DNA from: an uncultured Eubacteriales bacterium
GTDB taxonomy: Bacteria; Bacillota; Clostridia; Oscillospirales; UBA644
Assembly (NCBI GenBank): GCA_905207625.1
Contig: CAJLLT010000020.1
Coordinates: 1-38,360 of the forward strand
Direction: 5' to 3'
DNA length: 38,360 nt
Below, in pieces: positions 1 through 8,335 of the stretch (positions are counted from its first letter, which is position 1; each line of letters starts with the position of its first letter). The notes below the pieces were generated by a model that saw only the letters and a program-made list of their open reading frames with translations, made no database searches and was not told the DNA's origin. A program made the translations under genes and the position numbers.

Positions 1-846
1 ATTCAGCATACCGGCAGAGACCAGCCATTCGATTGCTTCTTCAAAATCCCGTGCTCTGCCGCCTTCACGGACAGCGCCGTACATAAATTTTTCGTTCGGT
101 TTTGCAAGCTGAGAAACGATGCTGCGGAAAACCATCAGAATCCGACCGCTGTTGATCTTCCCGTTATGCTTTGAAAAGTCGTTTTCGTAGATTTCGATCA
201 GCTCACGCTGAATTGAGGAGATCCTTTCCGGATCTTTATATTTGATCCATGATGCCACGCATTCGGGCATTCCGCCGATAATCAGGTAGTAATTATATGC
301 CTCGGTCAGGCGGTTGTGAAAGATTTCCTCAATGATCTGCTCTTTCTCAATGCTGTCATAGTATGAAAAAAGAACGGGATCGGTCGCATCAAGAAATTCG
401 TCAAAAGTCAGTGGGGCAATATCAAGCAGGTTTACCATGCCGACCGGGTAGGATTTGGGCTGGGCAAGCAGTGTGCCGAGCAGGCTTCCCGCGGCAATCA
501 CATGGTATTCATTGGCTTTTTCTCTGAAATACTTCAGCGTATTCAGGGCTTCCGGACACTCCTGTATTTCATCAAAAATTATCAGCGTTTTACCCGGTTG
601 AATTTTGCTTCCGGCGATCATGGAGAGAAGCTCGACAATCCGTGCCGGATTTTTGTTAACTTCAAAGATTGATTTCAGCTCATCTTCTTCGTCGAAGTTG
701 AAATATACACAGTTTTCATAATACACCCGACCGAATTCCTTCATCAGCCAGGTTTTTCCGACCTGTCTGGCACCGCGCAATACCATCGGTTTGCGTTCCG
801 GGTCATCACGCCATTTTTTCAGATCTTCAATCGCTTTTCGCTTCAT
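1..846 (-). CDS. AAA ATPase with DUF4143-type C-terminus (partial, 3' end cut by window)
   Basis: 282 residues are visible without a stop; the C-terminus lies outside the window. A Walker A motif (GARQVGKT, residues 25-32) is followed by a Walker B (LIIFDEIQ, about 88-95) and a sensor-like AAGSLLG stretch. This arrangement is typical of the AAA_14 / DUF4143 family (COG1373), which is common in anaerobes and often lies near mobile DNA; its cellular role is poorly known. The ATG at 846 has a GGAGGG ribosome site 5 nt upstream and a promoter at 874-902. It is transcribed away from the integrase at 1,285. The family assignment is firm; the function is not. Confidence 0.85.
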   Translation of the reverse strand, partial: MKRKAIEDLKKWRDDPERKPMVLRGARQVGKTWLMKEFGRVYYENCVYFNFDEEDELKSIFEVNKNPARIVELLSMIAGSKIQPGKTLIIFDEIQECPEALNTLKYFREKANEYHVIAAGSLLGTLLAQPKSYPVGMVNLLDIAPLTFDEFLDATDPVLFSYYDSIEKEQIIEEIFHNRLTEAYNYYLIIGGMPECVASWIKYKDPERISSIQRELIEIYENDFSKHNGKINSGRILMVFRSIVSQLAKPNEKFMYGAVREGGRARDFEEAIEWLVSAGMLN

Positions 847-873
847 ACGATCCCTCCTTTTTCCGTCTGATAT

Positions 874-902
874 AGTATAACACATTTTTCGAAGTTTTGC
901 AA
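874..902 (-). promoter_or_regulatory. Sigma-A type promoter of the AAA ATPase gene
   Basis: Reading leftwards, TTGCAA (897-902) is separated by exactly 17 nt from TATACT (874-879), about 28 nt before the start codon. The spacer contains one of the three AACACATTTTT repeats. Confidence 0.7.
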
Positions 903-956
903 GAGCAATTCAACACATTTTTCTTTGAAATCCGCGAGCAAAAAACACATTTTTTG
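879..956. repeat. Three phased AACACATTTTT repeats
   Basis: The 11-12 nt unit AACACATTTTT(C/T) occurs at 879, 912 and 944, at 33 and 32 nt intervals, which is close to three helical turns. The units overlap and lie upstream of the promoter of the minus-strand ATPase gene. They could be binding sites for a regulator; no regulator is identified. Confidence 0.55.
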
Positions 957-1231
957 AAATTCAATAGAATGATTTCGGTATGAGAGTGAATGTTTCAGCT
1001 GATTTTGGGGCAATCCATAAACCTGCCGCAAATTTGTTCCGACACATCTTTTTTCTTTGGATTTTCGCTGGACTTCTCCGACCTTCTGTGGTATGGTATT
1101 GTACTTACAGGTACAGAAGGGGGCAAGAGCATGAAAATGCAACGATACACTGTTCAATATACGCCGCATTTTAAAAGAGCGATACTTTTCCGGATTATCG
1201 GAGGGTGTCGCTCTTTCGTTCCCTTGAGATA
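957..1231. other. Intergenic stretch with a small possible ORF and one hairpin
   Basis: No recognisable gene. A 9-bp inverted repeat (AAAGAGCGA 1174-1182 with TCGCTCTTT 1208-1216) could act as a weak terminator or binding site. A 35-codon reading frame from ATG 1132 to 1238 has a GGGGG-type ribosome site but no recognisable domain. Its first residues (YTVQYTPHFKR) faintly recall RelE-type toxins and the rest does not. Confidence 0.35.
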
Positions 1232-1260
1232 TTCATAAAAACGCCGGAAGAGGCTATAAT
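1232..1260 (+). promoter_or_regulatory. Probable promoter of the first integrase gene
   Basis: A perfect -10 TATAAT (1255-1260) is preceded at 17 nt by TTCATA (1232-1237). The start codon at 1285 follows after an AAAGGAG ribosome site. Confidence 0.55.
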
Positions 1261-1284
1261 AAGGCAAAAAGGAGCGTTGAAAAA

Positions 1285-2214
1285 ATGACGACAAATGAAT
1301 TGATGACAGCGTGGCTGGACCGATGCGAACGGGAAAGGGTCAAGCCGCGGACATACAGCCGGTATAAGGGATTGATCGTTCAGCACATCCTGCCCGAACT
1401 TGGCGACACGCAGATTGACGATCTCGGCCGGCGGCAGATTTCCGAATTTCTGACCGCACATCAGGCGGACGGGAACCTGCGCGGCGAGGCACTTTCGGCG
1501 ACCAGTACCAATCTGATGCTGACCGTTCTGAACGCCGCATTCACCTATGCGTGCGATATGGAATTACTTCCGGCAAATCCCTGTGACCGTATCCGGCGTG
1601 TACCCGGTCCGCCGTCGCGGGTGGAAGCGTTTACACGAGAGGAACAGCGGCGATTGGAAGGAGCCATTGCGGCATGGGAAGACAGGCGGTTGTTCGGCAT
1701 CCGGCTCTGCCTTTATACCGGATTGCGAATCGGGGAATTGCTTGGATTGGAGTGGCAGGATGTTGACATGGAAAAAGGAATTCTGCACATCCAAAAGACG
1801 GTCTACCGCGAAAAGAACGCCGAGGGCGAGTGGCAGTTATTTGTGGATCGACCGAAAACAGCCGCATCCGAGCGCATGGTTCCTTTGCCGGGCTATCTTG
1901 CAGAGGATTTACGCATCTATAGAAGAGGCGCGCGGAGCGAGTTTGTGATAGAAAACAAAAAAGCCGAGCGAATGTCGATCCGCTCGTATCAATATCTGTT
2001 TGAACGCCTGACCGAAAAGGCGGGAGTGCGAAAACTGAACTTTCACGCTTTGCGACACACATTTGCAACCCGCGCACTGGAATGCGGAATGGATATCAAA
2101 ACCCTTTCGGAACTGATGGGGCATAAAAACGCAACCATCACGCTCAACCGTTATGCGCACAGCATGATGGACACGAAAATTGCCGCCATGAACAAATTGG
2201 AAAAGCTTTTTTGA
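1285..2214 (+). CDS. Tyrosine recombinase / integrase (309 aa)
   Basis: Phage-type site-specific recombinase that cuts and rejoins DNA through a 3'-phosphotyrosine. The first ~100 residues form the SAM-like core-binding domain. The catalytic domain holds Arg148 (GLRIGE), the HALRHT box (His254, Arg257), LMGH (His280) and the nucleophile Tyr290. The length suits a XerC/XerD- or small phage-type integrase without a large arm-binding domain. It has its own promoter and an intrinsic terminator just downstream (2319-2360), so it is a single-gene unit. It sits immediately upstream of the R-M genes and may have mobilised them. A second, unrelated-looking integrase lies at 11,683. No att site could be identified next to this gene. 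Confidence 0.92.
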   Translation: MTTNELMTAWLDRCERERVKPRTYSRYKGLIVQHILPELGDTQIDDLGRRQISEFLTAHQADGNLRGEALSATSTNLMLTVLNAAFTYACDMELLPANPCDRIRRVPGPPSRVEAFTREEQRRLEGAIAAWEDRRLFGIRLCLYTGLRIGELLGLEWQDVDMEKGILHIQKTVYREKNAEGEWQLFVDRPKTAASERMVPLPGYLAEDLRIYRRGARSEFVIENKKAERMSIRSYQYLFERLTEKAGVRKLNFHALRHTFATRALECGMDIKTLSELMGHKNATITLNRYAHSMMDTKIAAMNKLEKLF

Positions 2215-2222
2215 GCAAAAAA

Positions 2223-2396
2223 CTGCATCGATTATAACATTCGGTACATAATAACATACTTATATACTTTATTATAACACACCGCAAGGCACTTTTCAAC
2301 CCCGAGAAAGCACTTTTCGGACGCATCTTGTCAAATTTTGACACGGATGCGTCCTTTTTTCTTATCTTTTCTGCATCGAATGTTATATTCGGTGCA
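2223..2396 (+). repeat. Imperfect 26-bp direct repeat flanking the integrase terminator
   Basis: The segments 2223-2248 and 2371-2396 match at 21 of 26 positions without gaps (both begin CTGCATCGA and both contain ATTCGGT), 148 bp apart. The right copy overlaps the ribosome-site region of the methylase operon. They may be duplicated operators or recombination sites. Confidence 0.5.
2319..2360 (+). terminator. Intrinsic terminator after the integrase gene
   Basis: GGACGCATC (2319-2327) pairs with GATGCGTCC (2346-2354), the inner GTCAAA/TTTGAC extends the stem, and a run of six T follows. A TTGACA (2338-2343) inside the hairpin with TTATCT 18 nt later (2362-2367) could be the promoter of the R-M operon. 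Confidence 0.85.
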
Positions 2397-2410
2397 GAAA
2401 GGAGCGTCGG

Positions 2411-3100
2411 ATGGAGAAAAAACAGGTCAAATCCCGGGAGCGGGTCGCCGCACACGGCGAGGTCTTTACCGCCGAGCGGGAGGTCAAGGCGATGTGCGAT
2501 CTTGTCAAACCCGAAACCGAACGCATCGATTCCCGCTTTTTGGAGCCTGCCTGCGGGGACGGCAACTTTCTTGCCGAGATTCTTACCCGTAAGCTTGCCG
2601 GTGAGCAAATAAGAAAGTACCGTAAAAGCAGCTACGATTGGGAGCGCAACTCACTGCTCGCTCTCGGCAGTCTGTATGGGGTGGATATCCTCGCGGACAA
2701 TTGCGAAGCCTGCCGTGAGCGGCTGTACGGACTGTGGGAGGAGGAATACCATAAGGTCTGCAAAAAGGAGTGCAACGACGATACACGGGCGGCGGTAAGA
2801 TTCATTCTCTCCCGCAATATTGTCTGTGGCAACGCTTTGTCCCTTATGTGCGTAGACGAAAACGGCAAGGACACCCCCGAACCGATTGTATTTTCGGAAT
2901 GGACTTTCCCGTTCAATGACGGGCGCATTCAGCGCAAGGACTACACCTTTGACGAATTGGTCAATGCAAAAGACGAAAAGGAAACAACCCCAGAGGACGG
3001 GCAACTGTCATTGCTCGGAGAGACGGTGCGACCTGACGAAGAAGGAAAATTTCTGAAGCAGTATATCACAAATTATAGGAGGCTTGCCGACCATGAGTAA
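2411..3100 (+). CDS. N6-adenine methylase-like protein with motif I only (229 aa)
   Basis: First gene of the R-M operon, with AAAGGAG 7 nt before ATG. Residues 43-53 (FLEPACGDGNF) match the S-adenosylmethionine-binding motif I of N6-adenine methyltransferases. However, no (D/N)PP(Y/F) catalytic motif is present, and the protein is about half the length of a complete enzyme. The next gene overlaps its last 8 nt and does have NPPY. The two may form a heteromer, or this may be a regulatory or degenerate methylase. Its acidic, charged C-terminus has no recognised domain. The assignment to DNA methylation rests on motif I and operon context. Confidence 0.75.
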   Translation: MEKKQVKSRERVAAHGEVFTAEREVKAMCDLVKPETERIDSRFLEPACGDGNFLAEILTRKLAGEQIRKYRKSSYDWERNSLLALGSLYGVDILADNCEACRERLYGLWEEEYHKVCKKECNDDTRAAVRFILSRNIVCGNALSLMCVDENGKDTPEPIVFSEWTFPFNDGRIQRKDYTFDELVNAKDEKETTPEDGQLSLLGETVRPDEEGKFLKQYITNYRRLADHE

Positions 3101-4679
3101 TGCGCTGTTTGAAAATGTCTACAATCCCGATGTGCTGTCCTGCCTTGCAAACCTTTCCAATGATGAGGTTTTCACCCCGCCGGATGTGGTCAACAAAATG
3201 CTGGACATGCTGCCGCAGGAACTGTTTCGCAATCCCGATACGACCTTTTTGGATCCTGCGTGCAAAACCGGCGTTTTTCTCCGGGAGATTGCCAAACGGC
3301 TGATCATCGGGTTGGAGCCGCAGATTCCCGATTTGCAGGAACGCGTCGATCATATTTTTCAAAAACAACTGTATGGTATTGCCATTACCGAGTTGACAAG
3401 CCTGCTTTCCCGTCGCGGCGTGTACTGCTCCAAATACCCGAACAGCGAGTTCTCGGTGAGCCGCTTTGACGATGCACAGGGGAATATCCGCTATAAACGC
3501 ATTCCGCATACATGGGGAAAAACGACTTATGACAGCAACGGAAAGCCGAAAGCGTCTTGTATTTGGTGCGGCGCGTCTAAGAGCGAATACGACCGTTCGT
3601 CAGAACTGGAAACACACGCATACGAATGGATTCATACGCAAAATCCGGAGGAACTTTTCAAAATGAAATTCGATGTCATTATAGGCAACCCGCCGTATCA
3701 GTTGAGCGATGGGGGGCATGGAGCAAGTGCTATACCGATTTATCAAAAATTTATAGAACAATCCAAGAAGTTGATGCCAAGATATTTAATCATGATTACT
3801 CCTTCTCGATGGTTTACCGGTGGGCGCGGACTTGAAGAGTTTCGAAATAAAATGCTCCATGACGAACAGATTAGGATTATTCACGATTTTCCAGACGCAT
3901 CTGATTGTTTCCCAGGGGTTGAAATAAAGGGGGGCGTTTCATTCTTTCTTTGGGAGAAAAACAGTAGCGGAGATTGTAGAATAATTACACATCATGGTAC
4001 AGTAATTACATCATCTACGCGTCCCTTGCTGGAAAATGGTTTGGATATATTTATACGGGATAGTAATAAAATAAACATACTTCATAAAGTACAAAGCAAA
4101 AATGAATCTCTATTTTACAATATTATGAGCGCAAACGATCCTTTTGGATATGATGTGCGAGTCGAAAATAGTTACTTGCGAATAAAACCTCAATTCAAGC
4201 TGAAACCTTTTGACGGGGCCGCAAAATTCTACTATTTTGGGTGGAGAAACGAAGGCATCGGATATATTGATCGTTCTACGGCAAAAAAAGGCCAGCAATA
4301 TATTGACAAATGGAAGTTACTAATTCCTCGAGCTTGGGGGAGTGGAGACCCCGGTTCTGATAGACTAAATGCTATTATAGCAGAACCAAATACACTTTGC
4401 ACTGAAACATATTCAGTAATAGGTCCATTTGATACAAGAGTGGAAGCTGAAAATGTATTGAGCTATATAAACACAAAATTTTTTCACTTTATGGTGTCGA
4501 TAGTGAAAATAACGCAAGCTGGAGCAAAACATGTTTATAAGTTTGTCCCCATGCAAGATTTCTCCAAACCATGGACCGATGCCGAGCTTTATGCAAAATA
4601 TAACCTGACACAGGAAGAAATTGATTTTATCGAATCCATGATAAAACCAATGGATTCTACGAACATCAAGGAGGACTGA
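3093..4679 (+). CDS. Eco57I/type III-like N6-adenine DNA methyltransferase (528 aa)
   Basis: Modification subunit of the R-M system; it would transfer a methyl group from SAM to adenine N6. Motif I is FLDPACKTGVF (52-62) and the catalytic motif IV is NPPY (199-202). Between them lies a CIWC...H...H cluster that resembles a structural zinc site. The ATG at 3093 is chosen over an in-frame TTG at 3084 because TAGGAGG (3076-3082) sits 10 nt before it. It overlaps the previous gene by 8 nt. From just after NPPY (about 3,700) to about 4,560 the DNA is clearly more AT-rich, with different codon use (AAA, ATA, TTA) from its surroundings. That is the expected place of the target-recognition domain and suggests this part was swapped in. 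Confidence 0.88.
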   Translation: MSNALFENVYNPDVLSCLANLSNDEVFTPPDVVNKMLDMLPQELFRNPDTTFLDPACKTGVFLREIAKRLIIGLEPQIPDLQERVDHIFQKQLYGIAITELTSLLSRRGVYCSKYPNSEFSVSRFDDAQGNIRYKRIPHTWGKTTYDSNGKPKASCIWCGASKSEYDRSSELETHAYEWIHTQNPEELFKMKFDVIIGNPPYQLSDGGHGASAIPIYQKFIEQSKKLMPRYLIMITPSRWFTGGRGLEEFRNKMLHDEQIRIIHDFPDASDCFPGVEIKGGVSFFLWEKNSSGDCRIITHHGTVITSSTRPLLENGLDIFIRDSNKINILHKVQSKNESLFYNIMSANDPFGYDVRVENSYLRIKPQFKLKPFDGAAKFYYFGWRNEGIGYIDRSTAKKGQQYIDKWKLLIPRAWGSGDPGSDRLNAIIAEPNTLCTETYSVIGPFDTRVEAENVLSYINTKFFHFMVSIVKITQAGAKHVYKFVPMQDFSKPWTDAELYAKYNLTQEEIDFIESMIKPMDSTNIKED

Positions 4680-4681
4680 TC

Positions 4682-4939
4682 ATGCGCACCAAGTTAATCT
4701 GTTCAAGTCAAGAAGATCATATCGGCTATGGCGCCGGGAGTGGTGATACTGAACGATATGAATATGAATGTCCCTGTGGCAAAGGAAAGATCATTGAGGA
4801 ACACGACAATATCCCGGGATTTCGGGATCACGATGTGTACATTGCTTGCGATGCTTGTAGCAAAAAATATCGTTTGGATACTTCAAAGGGCGTGCGCGGT
4901 TGGGAGCTGATCCCGCGGGAGGACGACCATGTCAACTGA
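4682..4939 (+). CDS. Small zinc-ribbon protein of the R-M cassette (85 aa)
   Basis: It starts 2 nt after the methylase stop with an AAGGAGG site, and its end overlaps the next gene by 11 nt, so it is co-translated with the R-M genes. Cys pairs CPC (about residues 31-33) and CDAC (about 56-59) could bind one zinc ion. The gene is not recognised further. The position suggests an accessory role (subunit or regulator) in the restriction complex, but this is inference. Confidence 0.75.
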   Translation: MRTKLICSSQEDHIGYGAGSGDTERYEYECPCGKGKIIEEHDNIPGFRDHDVYIACDACSKKYRLDTSKGVRGWELIPREDDHVN

Positions 4940-7859
4940 TTTCTTCATCCAACGCCCCGCTGTTACCCCAACAATTTATGTTTACACGCTTCCCGGAGTT
5001 GCGTCTCACACCGGTTACATTAAGGTTGGATATACCGAACGGGATGTTGAAAAACGCATTTATGAGCAGACGCACACGAGCGGTGTAAAGGCGCAGATTC
5101 TCCTGCGTGAGTCTTCCATGTGTCCAGACGGTTCCTGTTTTACCGATCACGATATCCACCGTATTCTGGAGCGCCGCGGATTCCGTCGGCTGAACGCAGG
5201 AAGTGACCGCAACGAGTGGTTCAACTGCAAGGTTGAGGATGTCAAAGCGGCGATAACCGAGTTGAAAACCGGCATCCGGTCAGACGGCGAGCGCACGGCG
5301 ACCTTCCGTATGCGCCCCGAACAGGTGCGTGCCGTGGAGCGCACTGCGGATTATTTCAGAAAAGCCAAGTCGGACGAGCCGGGGCGAGTCCCGAAATTTC
5401 TCTGGAATGCCAAAATGCGTTTTGGCAAGACATTTGCTTCCTACGAGCTGGCAAAGAAAATGGGACTCTCCAGAATCCTTGTGCTGACCTTCAAACCTGC
5501 AGTTGAGTCGGCATGGCGCGAGGATCTGGTGACCCATGTAGACTTTGACGGTTGGCAGTTTGTCTCCAACAAGGACGCACATATGGGCGACATGAACATA
5601 GACCGTCAATATGAAATGGCGGACAAGTCCCGTCCTATTGTGGTATTCGGCTCTTTTCAGGATCTGCTCGGGACGAATGAAGCGGGCGGTATCAAGGCAA
5701 AAAACGAATTCATCCATACCACCAATTGGGATCTGGTGATTTTTGACGAGTATCATTTCGGCGCGTGGCGTGAGAATGCAAGGAAACTCTTTGAAAATCC
5801 GGACGAAGAGGAGTCTGCCGATTTCGATGCCGAAAAATACAGTATGGAAGAAGCGGGAAACGCCTACAATGAAACCTTTTTGCCCATTACAACAAGCTAT
5901 TATCTGTTTCTCTCGGGTACGCCTTTCCGCGCCATCAATTCGGGCGAATTCATCGAAGATCAGATCTTCAACTGGACTTATTCCGACGAGCAACGCGCCA
6001 AGGAAAATTGGGTAGATTCGGGCAATCCGTATCTGTCCCTGCCGCGCATGGTCATGCTGACCTACCGCATCCCCGACAGCATCCGTCAGATTGCCATGCA
6101 GGGGGAATTCAATGAATTTGACCTGAATGTTTTCTTTTCCGCCAAAGGCAAGGGGGAAGACGCACGGTTTGTTTACGAAAACGAGGTGCAGAAGTGGTTG
6201 GATCTCATTCGAGGATCCTACCTGCCTTCCAATGTAGACGATATGAAGCTTGGTCAGGATCGGCGTCCGCCAATGCCGTATTCCGATACGCGCCTTTTGA
6301 ATGTTCTGTCGCACACGCTGTGGTTTTTGCCGAATGTTGCCGCCTGTTTTGCTATGTACAATCTGCTCATGCAGAAGCAGAACGCATTTTATCACGATTA
6401 CAGGATCAATGTCTGCGCCGGAACACGCGCGGGGATCGGATTGGATGCGCTTGCACCTGTGCTGAAGTCGATGGGTGATCCGCTGAAGACCAAAACCATC
6501 ACACTCTCCTGCGGAAAACTGACGACAGGGGTCACGGTCAAGCCGTGGACGGGCGTTTTCATGCTCCGCAATCTCAAATCCCCCGAAACCTATTTTCAGA
6601 CCGCATTCCGTGTGCAGTCCCCATGGGAAATCACCGACGAGACGGGCAACAAAACCATTATGAAGCAGGAGTGCTACATTTTTGACTTTGCGCTTGACCG
6701 TGCGCTCCGTCAGATTTCCGATTACTCTTGCCGATTGGATGTCAATGAATCCAATCCCGAAAAGAAGGTGGCGGAATTCATCGGTTTCCTGCCTGTTCTT
6801 GCCTACGACGGCAGCACCATGCGGCAGATCAACGCGCAGGATGTGTTGGATATCGCAATGGCGGGTACCAGTGCAACGCTGCTTGCCAAGCGTTGGGAGT
6901 CTGCACTGCTTGTCAATGTGGACAACGGCACGCTGAGCCGCCTTCTGGCAAGCAAAGAGGCACTTGATGCGCTGATGAACATAGAGGGCTTCCGCTCCCT
7001 GAACAGCGATATTCAGACCATCATCAACAAATCCGAAGCGGTGAAAAAGGCAAAAAAAGAAGGCGAGGAAAAACTCACGCCGAAGGAAAAGAAGGAAATT
7101 TCCGCCGAAGAAAAAGAATACAAATCCATGCGCAAGCAGATTCAGGAAAAACTCATCAAATTCGCAACGCGCGTACCTGTATTTATGTATCTGACGGATT
7201 ACAGAGAACGGTCGCTCCGCGATGTAATCACGCAACTGGAACCAGGGCTTTTCAAAAAGGTAACCGGGTTGGATGTCAAAGACTTTGAACTGCTCTGTTC
7301 GCTCGGCGTTTTCAATGCAAGTCTGATGAATGATGCGATTTTCAAATTCAAGCGATATGAGGATTCCAGCCTGTCCTATACCGGGATTGACAAGCACCGG
7401 GACGAGAACATCGGCGGCTGGGATACTGTTATCCGCCGCGAAGAATATGCAAAGCTGTTCTACAATCAGCAGGCGACGATGGAAAATGACCGTCCGCCGG
7501 AAACGCTGCCGGATGATAGCGAACCGGAGAAAGATCCATCTCCCGCTGCACCCGTGTCTTTTGCCGCTGTAAGGAAAACGCCGTCCCTTGTCACCGAGCA
7601 ATACGAAGTGAAGCCTGTGGAAAAGCCTGTCGTGAAGCCGATACCGTCGCAAGCGCTGAAAGAAGAACCATATGTCGCTCTGGATGTTCATAAAGGGGAT
7701 GTTGTTGTGCATAAGATTTTCGGAACAGGAACCATCACATGGATCGACAAGACAGGGAAACACATCCGTGTAAACTTTAATGCCGGAGAAAAAACATTCA
7801 TTTTCCCGGATGCTTTCAAAGCGGGATTCTTGAAAATGTCCGTGGTAGCGGAGTCGTAA
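4929..7859 (+). CDS. GIY-YIG nuclease / superfamily 2 helicase fusion, putative restriction subunit (976 aa)
   Basis: Probable DNA-cleaving and translocating subunit. Residues ~15-100 resemble a T5orf172/MUG113-type GIY-YIG nuclease (IYVYT, then GYIKVGYT, then a conserved-looking Arg and a Glu in NEWF). The helicase core has motif I MRFGKT (163-168), motif II DEYH (273-276) and a late QTAFRVQSPW stretch in the position of motif VI. A lysine/glutamate-rich helical segment lies near residues 700-740. The C-terminus (~915-970) resembles the small DNA-binding Tudor-like domain that ends PcrA/UvrD helicases (VVHKIFGTGTI). The GGGAGG site 7 nt before the ATG supports the start. A terminator follows at 7902. 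The fused nuclease replaces the PD-(D/E)XK domain common in type III Res subunits. Confidence 0.85.
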   Translation: MSTDFFIQRPAVTPTIYVYTLPGVASHTGYIKVGYTERDVEKRIYEQTHTSGVKAQILLRESSMCPDGSCFTDHDIHRILERRGFRRLNAGSDRNEWFNCKVEDVKAAITELKTGIRSDGERTATFRMRPEQVRAVERTADYFRKAKSDEPGRVPKFLWNAKMRFGKTFASYELAKKMGLSRILVLTFKPAVESAWREDLVTHVDFDGWQFVSNKDAHMGDMNIDRQYEMADKSRPIVVFGSFQDLLGTNEAGGIKAKNEFIHTTNWDLVIFDEYHFGAWRENARKLFENPDEEESADFDAEKYSMEEAGNAYNETFLPITTSYYLFLSGTPFRAINSGEFIEDQIFNWTYSDEQRAKENWVDSGNPYLSLPRMVMLTYRIPDSIRQIAMQGEFNEFDLNVFFSAKGKGEDARFVYENEVQKWLDLIRGSYLPSNVDDMKLGQDRRPPMPYSDTRLLNVLSHTLWFLPNVAACFAMYNLLMQKQNAFYHDYRINVCAGTRAGIGLDALAPVLKSMGDPLKTKTITLSCGKLTTGVTVKPWTGVFMLRNLKSPETYFQTAFRVQSPWEITDETGNKTIMKQECYIFDFALDRALRQISDYSCRLDVNESNPEKKVAEFIGFLPVLAYDGSTMRQINAQDVLDIAMAGTSATLLAKRWESALLVNVDNGTLSRLLASKEALDALMNIEGFRSLNSDIQTIINKSEAVKKAKKEGEEKLTPKEKKEISAEEKEYKSMRKQIQEKLIKFATRVPVFMYLTDYRERSLRDVITQLEPGLFKKVTGLDVKDFELLCSLGVFNASLMNDAIFKFKRYEDSSLSYTGIDKHRDENIGGWDTVIRREEYAKLFYNQQATMENDRPPETLPDDSEPEKDPSPAAPVSFAAVRKTPSLVTEQYEVKPVEKPVVKPIPSQALKEEPYVALDVHKGDVVVHKIFGTGTITWIDKTGKHIRVNFNAGEKTFIFPDAFKAGFLKMSVVAES

Positions 7860-7901
7860 GTACATATTAACTTGACAAAATACAAGTATCATAAGCAATT
7901 T

Positions 7902-7937
7902 GCGCTCAACCAATCCCGGTTGGGCGCTTTTCTTTTT
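7902..7937 (+). terminator. Intrinsic terminator of the R-M operon
   Basis: GCGCTCAACC (7902-7911) pairs with GGTTGGGCGC (7918-7927) with one G-T pair, followed by TTTTCTTTTT. Confidence 0.9.
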
Positions 7938-7939
7938 GC

Positions 7940-8335
7940 CCTCTGCAATCTGAGAGATGCCCAATTGTAACGAATTTGAAAACAATGCGTTTTTGGTACA
8001 CTCAAACGCGAAAAAAGTGTGGAATACAGGGTGAGGGGGAAATTCACGGGACTTTTCGAAACCGGTAATCAAAGCGCCGATTTTCTTGGCTACAGGAGTG
8101 TAGAGAAAAGTTTTTCGAAGAAAATTTCAAAACGGTTGTGGAAACACCAATTTTTTTGCCAGTAGAAGTGAGGGGGTGCACTTTTGCTTTTCCTGTGGCT
8201 ATTAAGTGAAGGGCAACGAAAAACAACGCTTGGCATCGCGCTTTTGACAACCGAATAGCGTACTGCCGAGGGAACTACCCGGTCCGCCCGAATGATCCTA
8301 CAAGATACTCCGCGGTACGCAAAAAAGAGAACCGC
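7940..8335. other. Non-coding, repeat-bearing region; candidate replication origin of the element
   Basis: No convincing gene. It contains two imperfect direct repeats of about 46 nt at roughly 8,055-8,100 and 8,125-8,170; both run from TTTC-AAAC to AG-AGTG. AT-rich and G-rich stretches alternate. The position directly upstream of a RepA-like ATPase gene makes an origin plausible, but no DnaA boxes or clear iterons were recognised. Confidence 0.35.

Noticed and set aside
879..956. Short CRISPR array
   Set aside because: The repeated unit is only 11-12 nt, there are just three copies, and no cas genes are near.
1132..1238. RelE-like toxin gene
   Set aside because: Only the first dozen residues faintly resemble the family; the rest is too short and unlike it, and no antitoxin gene is next to it.
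5280..8072. 930-codon open frame on the minus strand opposite the GIY-YIG helicase
   Set aside because: It mirrors the codon bias of the real gene, has no recognisable motifs or ribosome site, and runs over the operon terminator; the plus-strand frame has clear helicase motifs.
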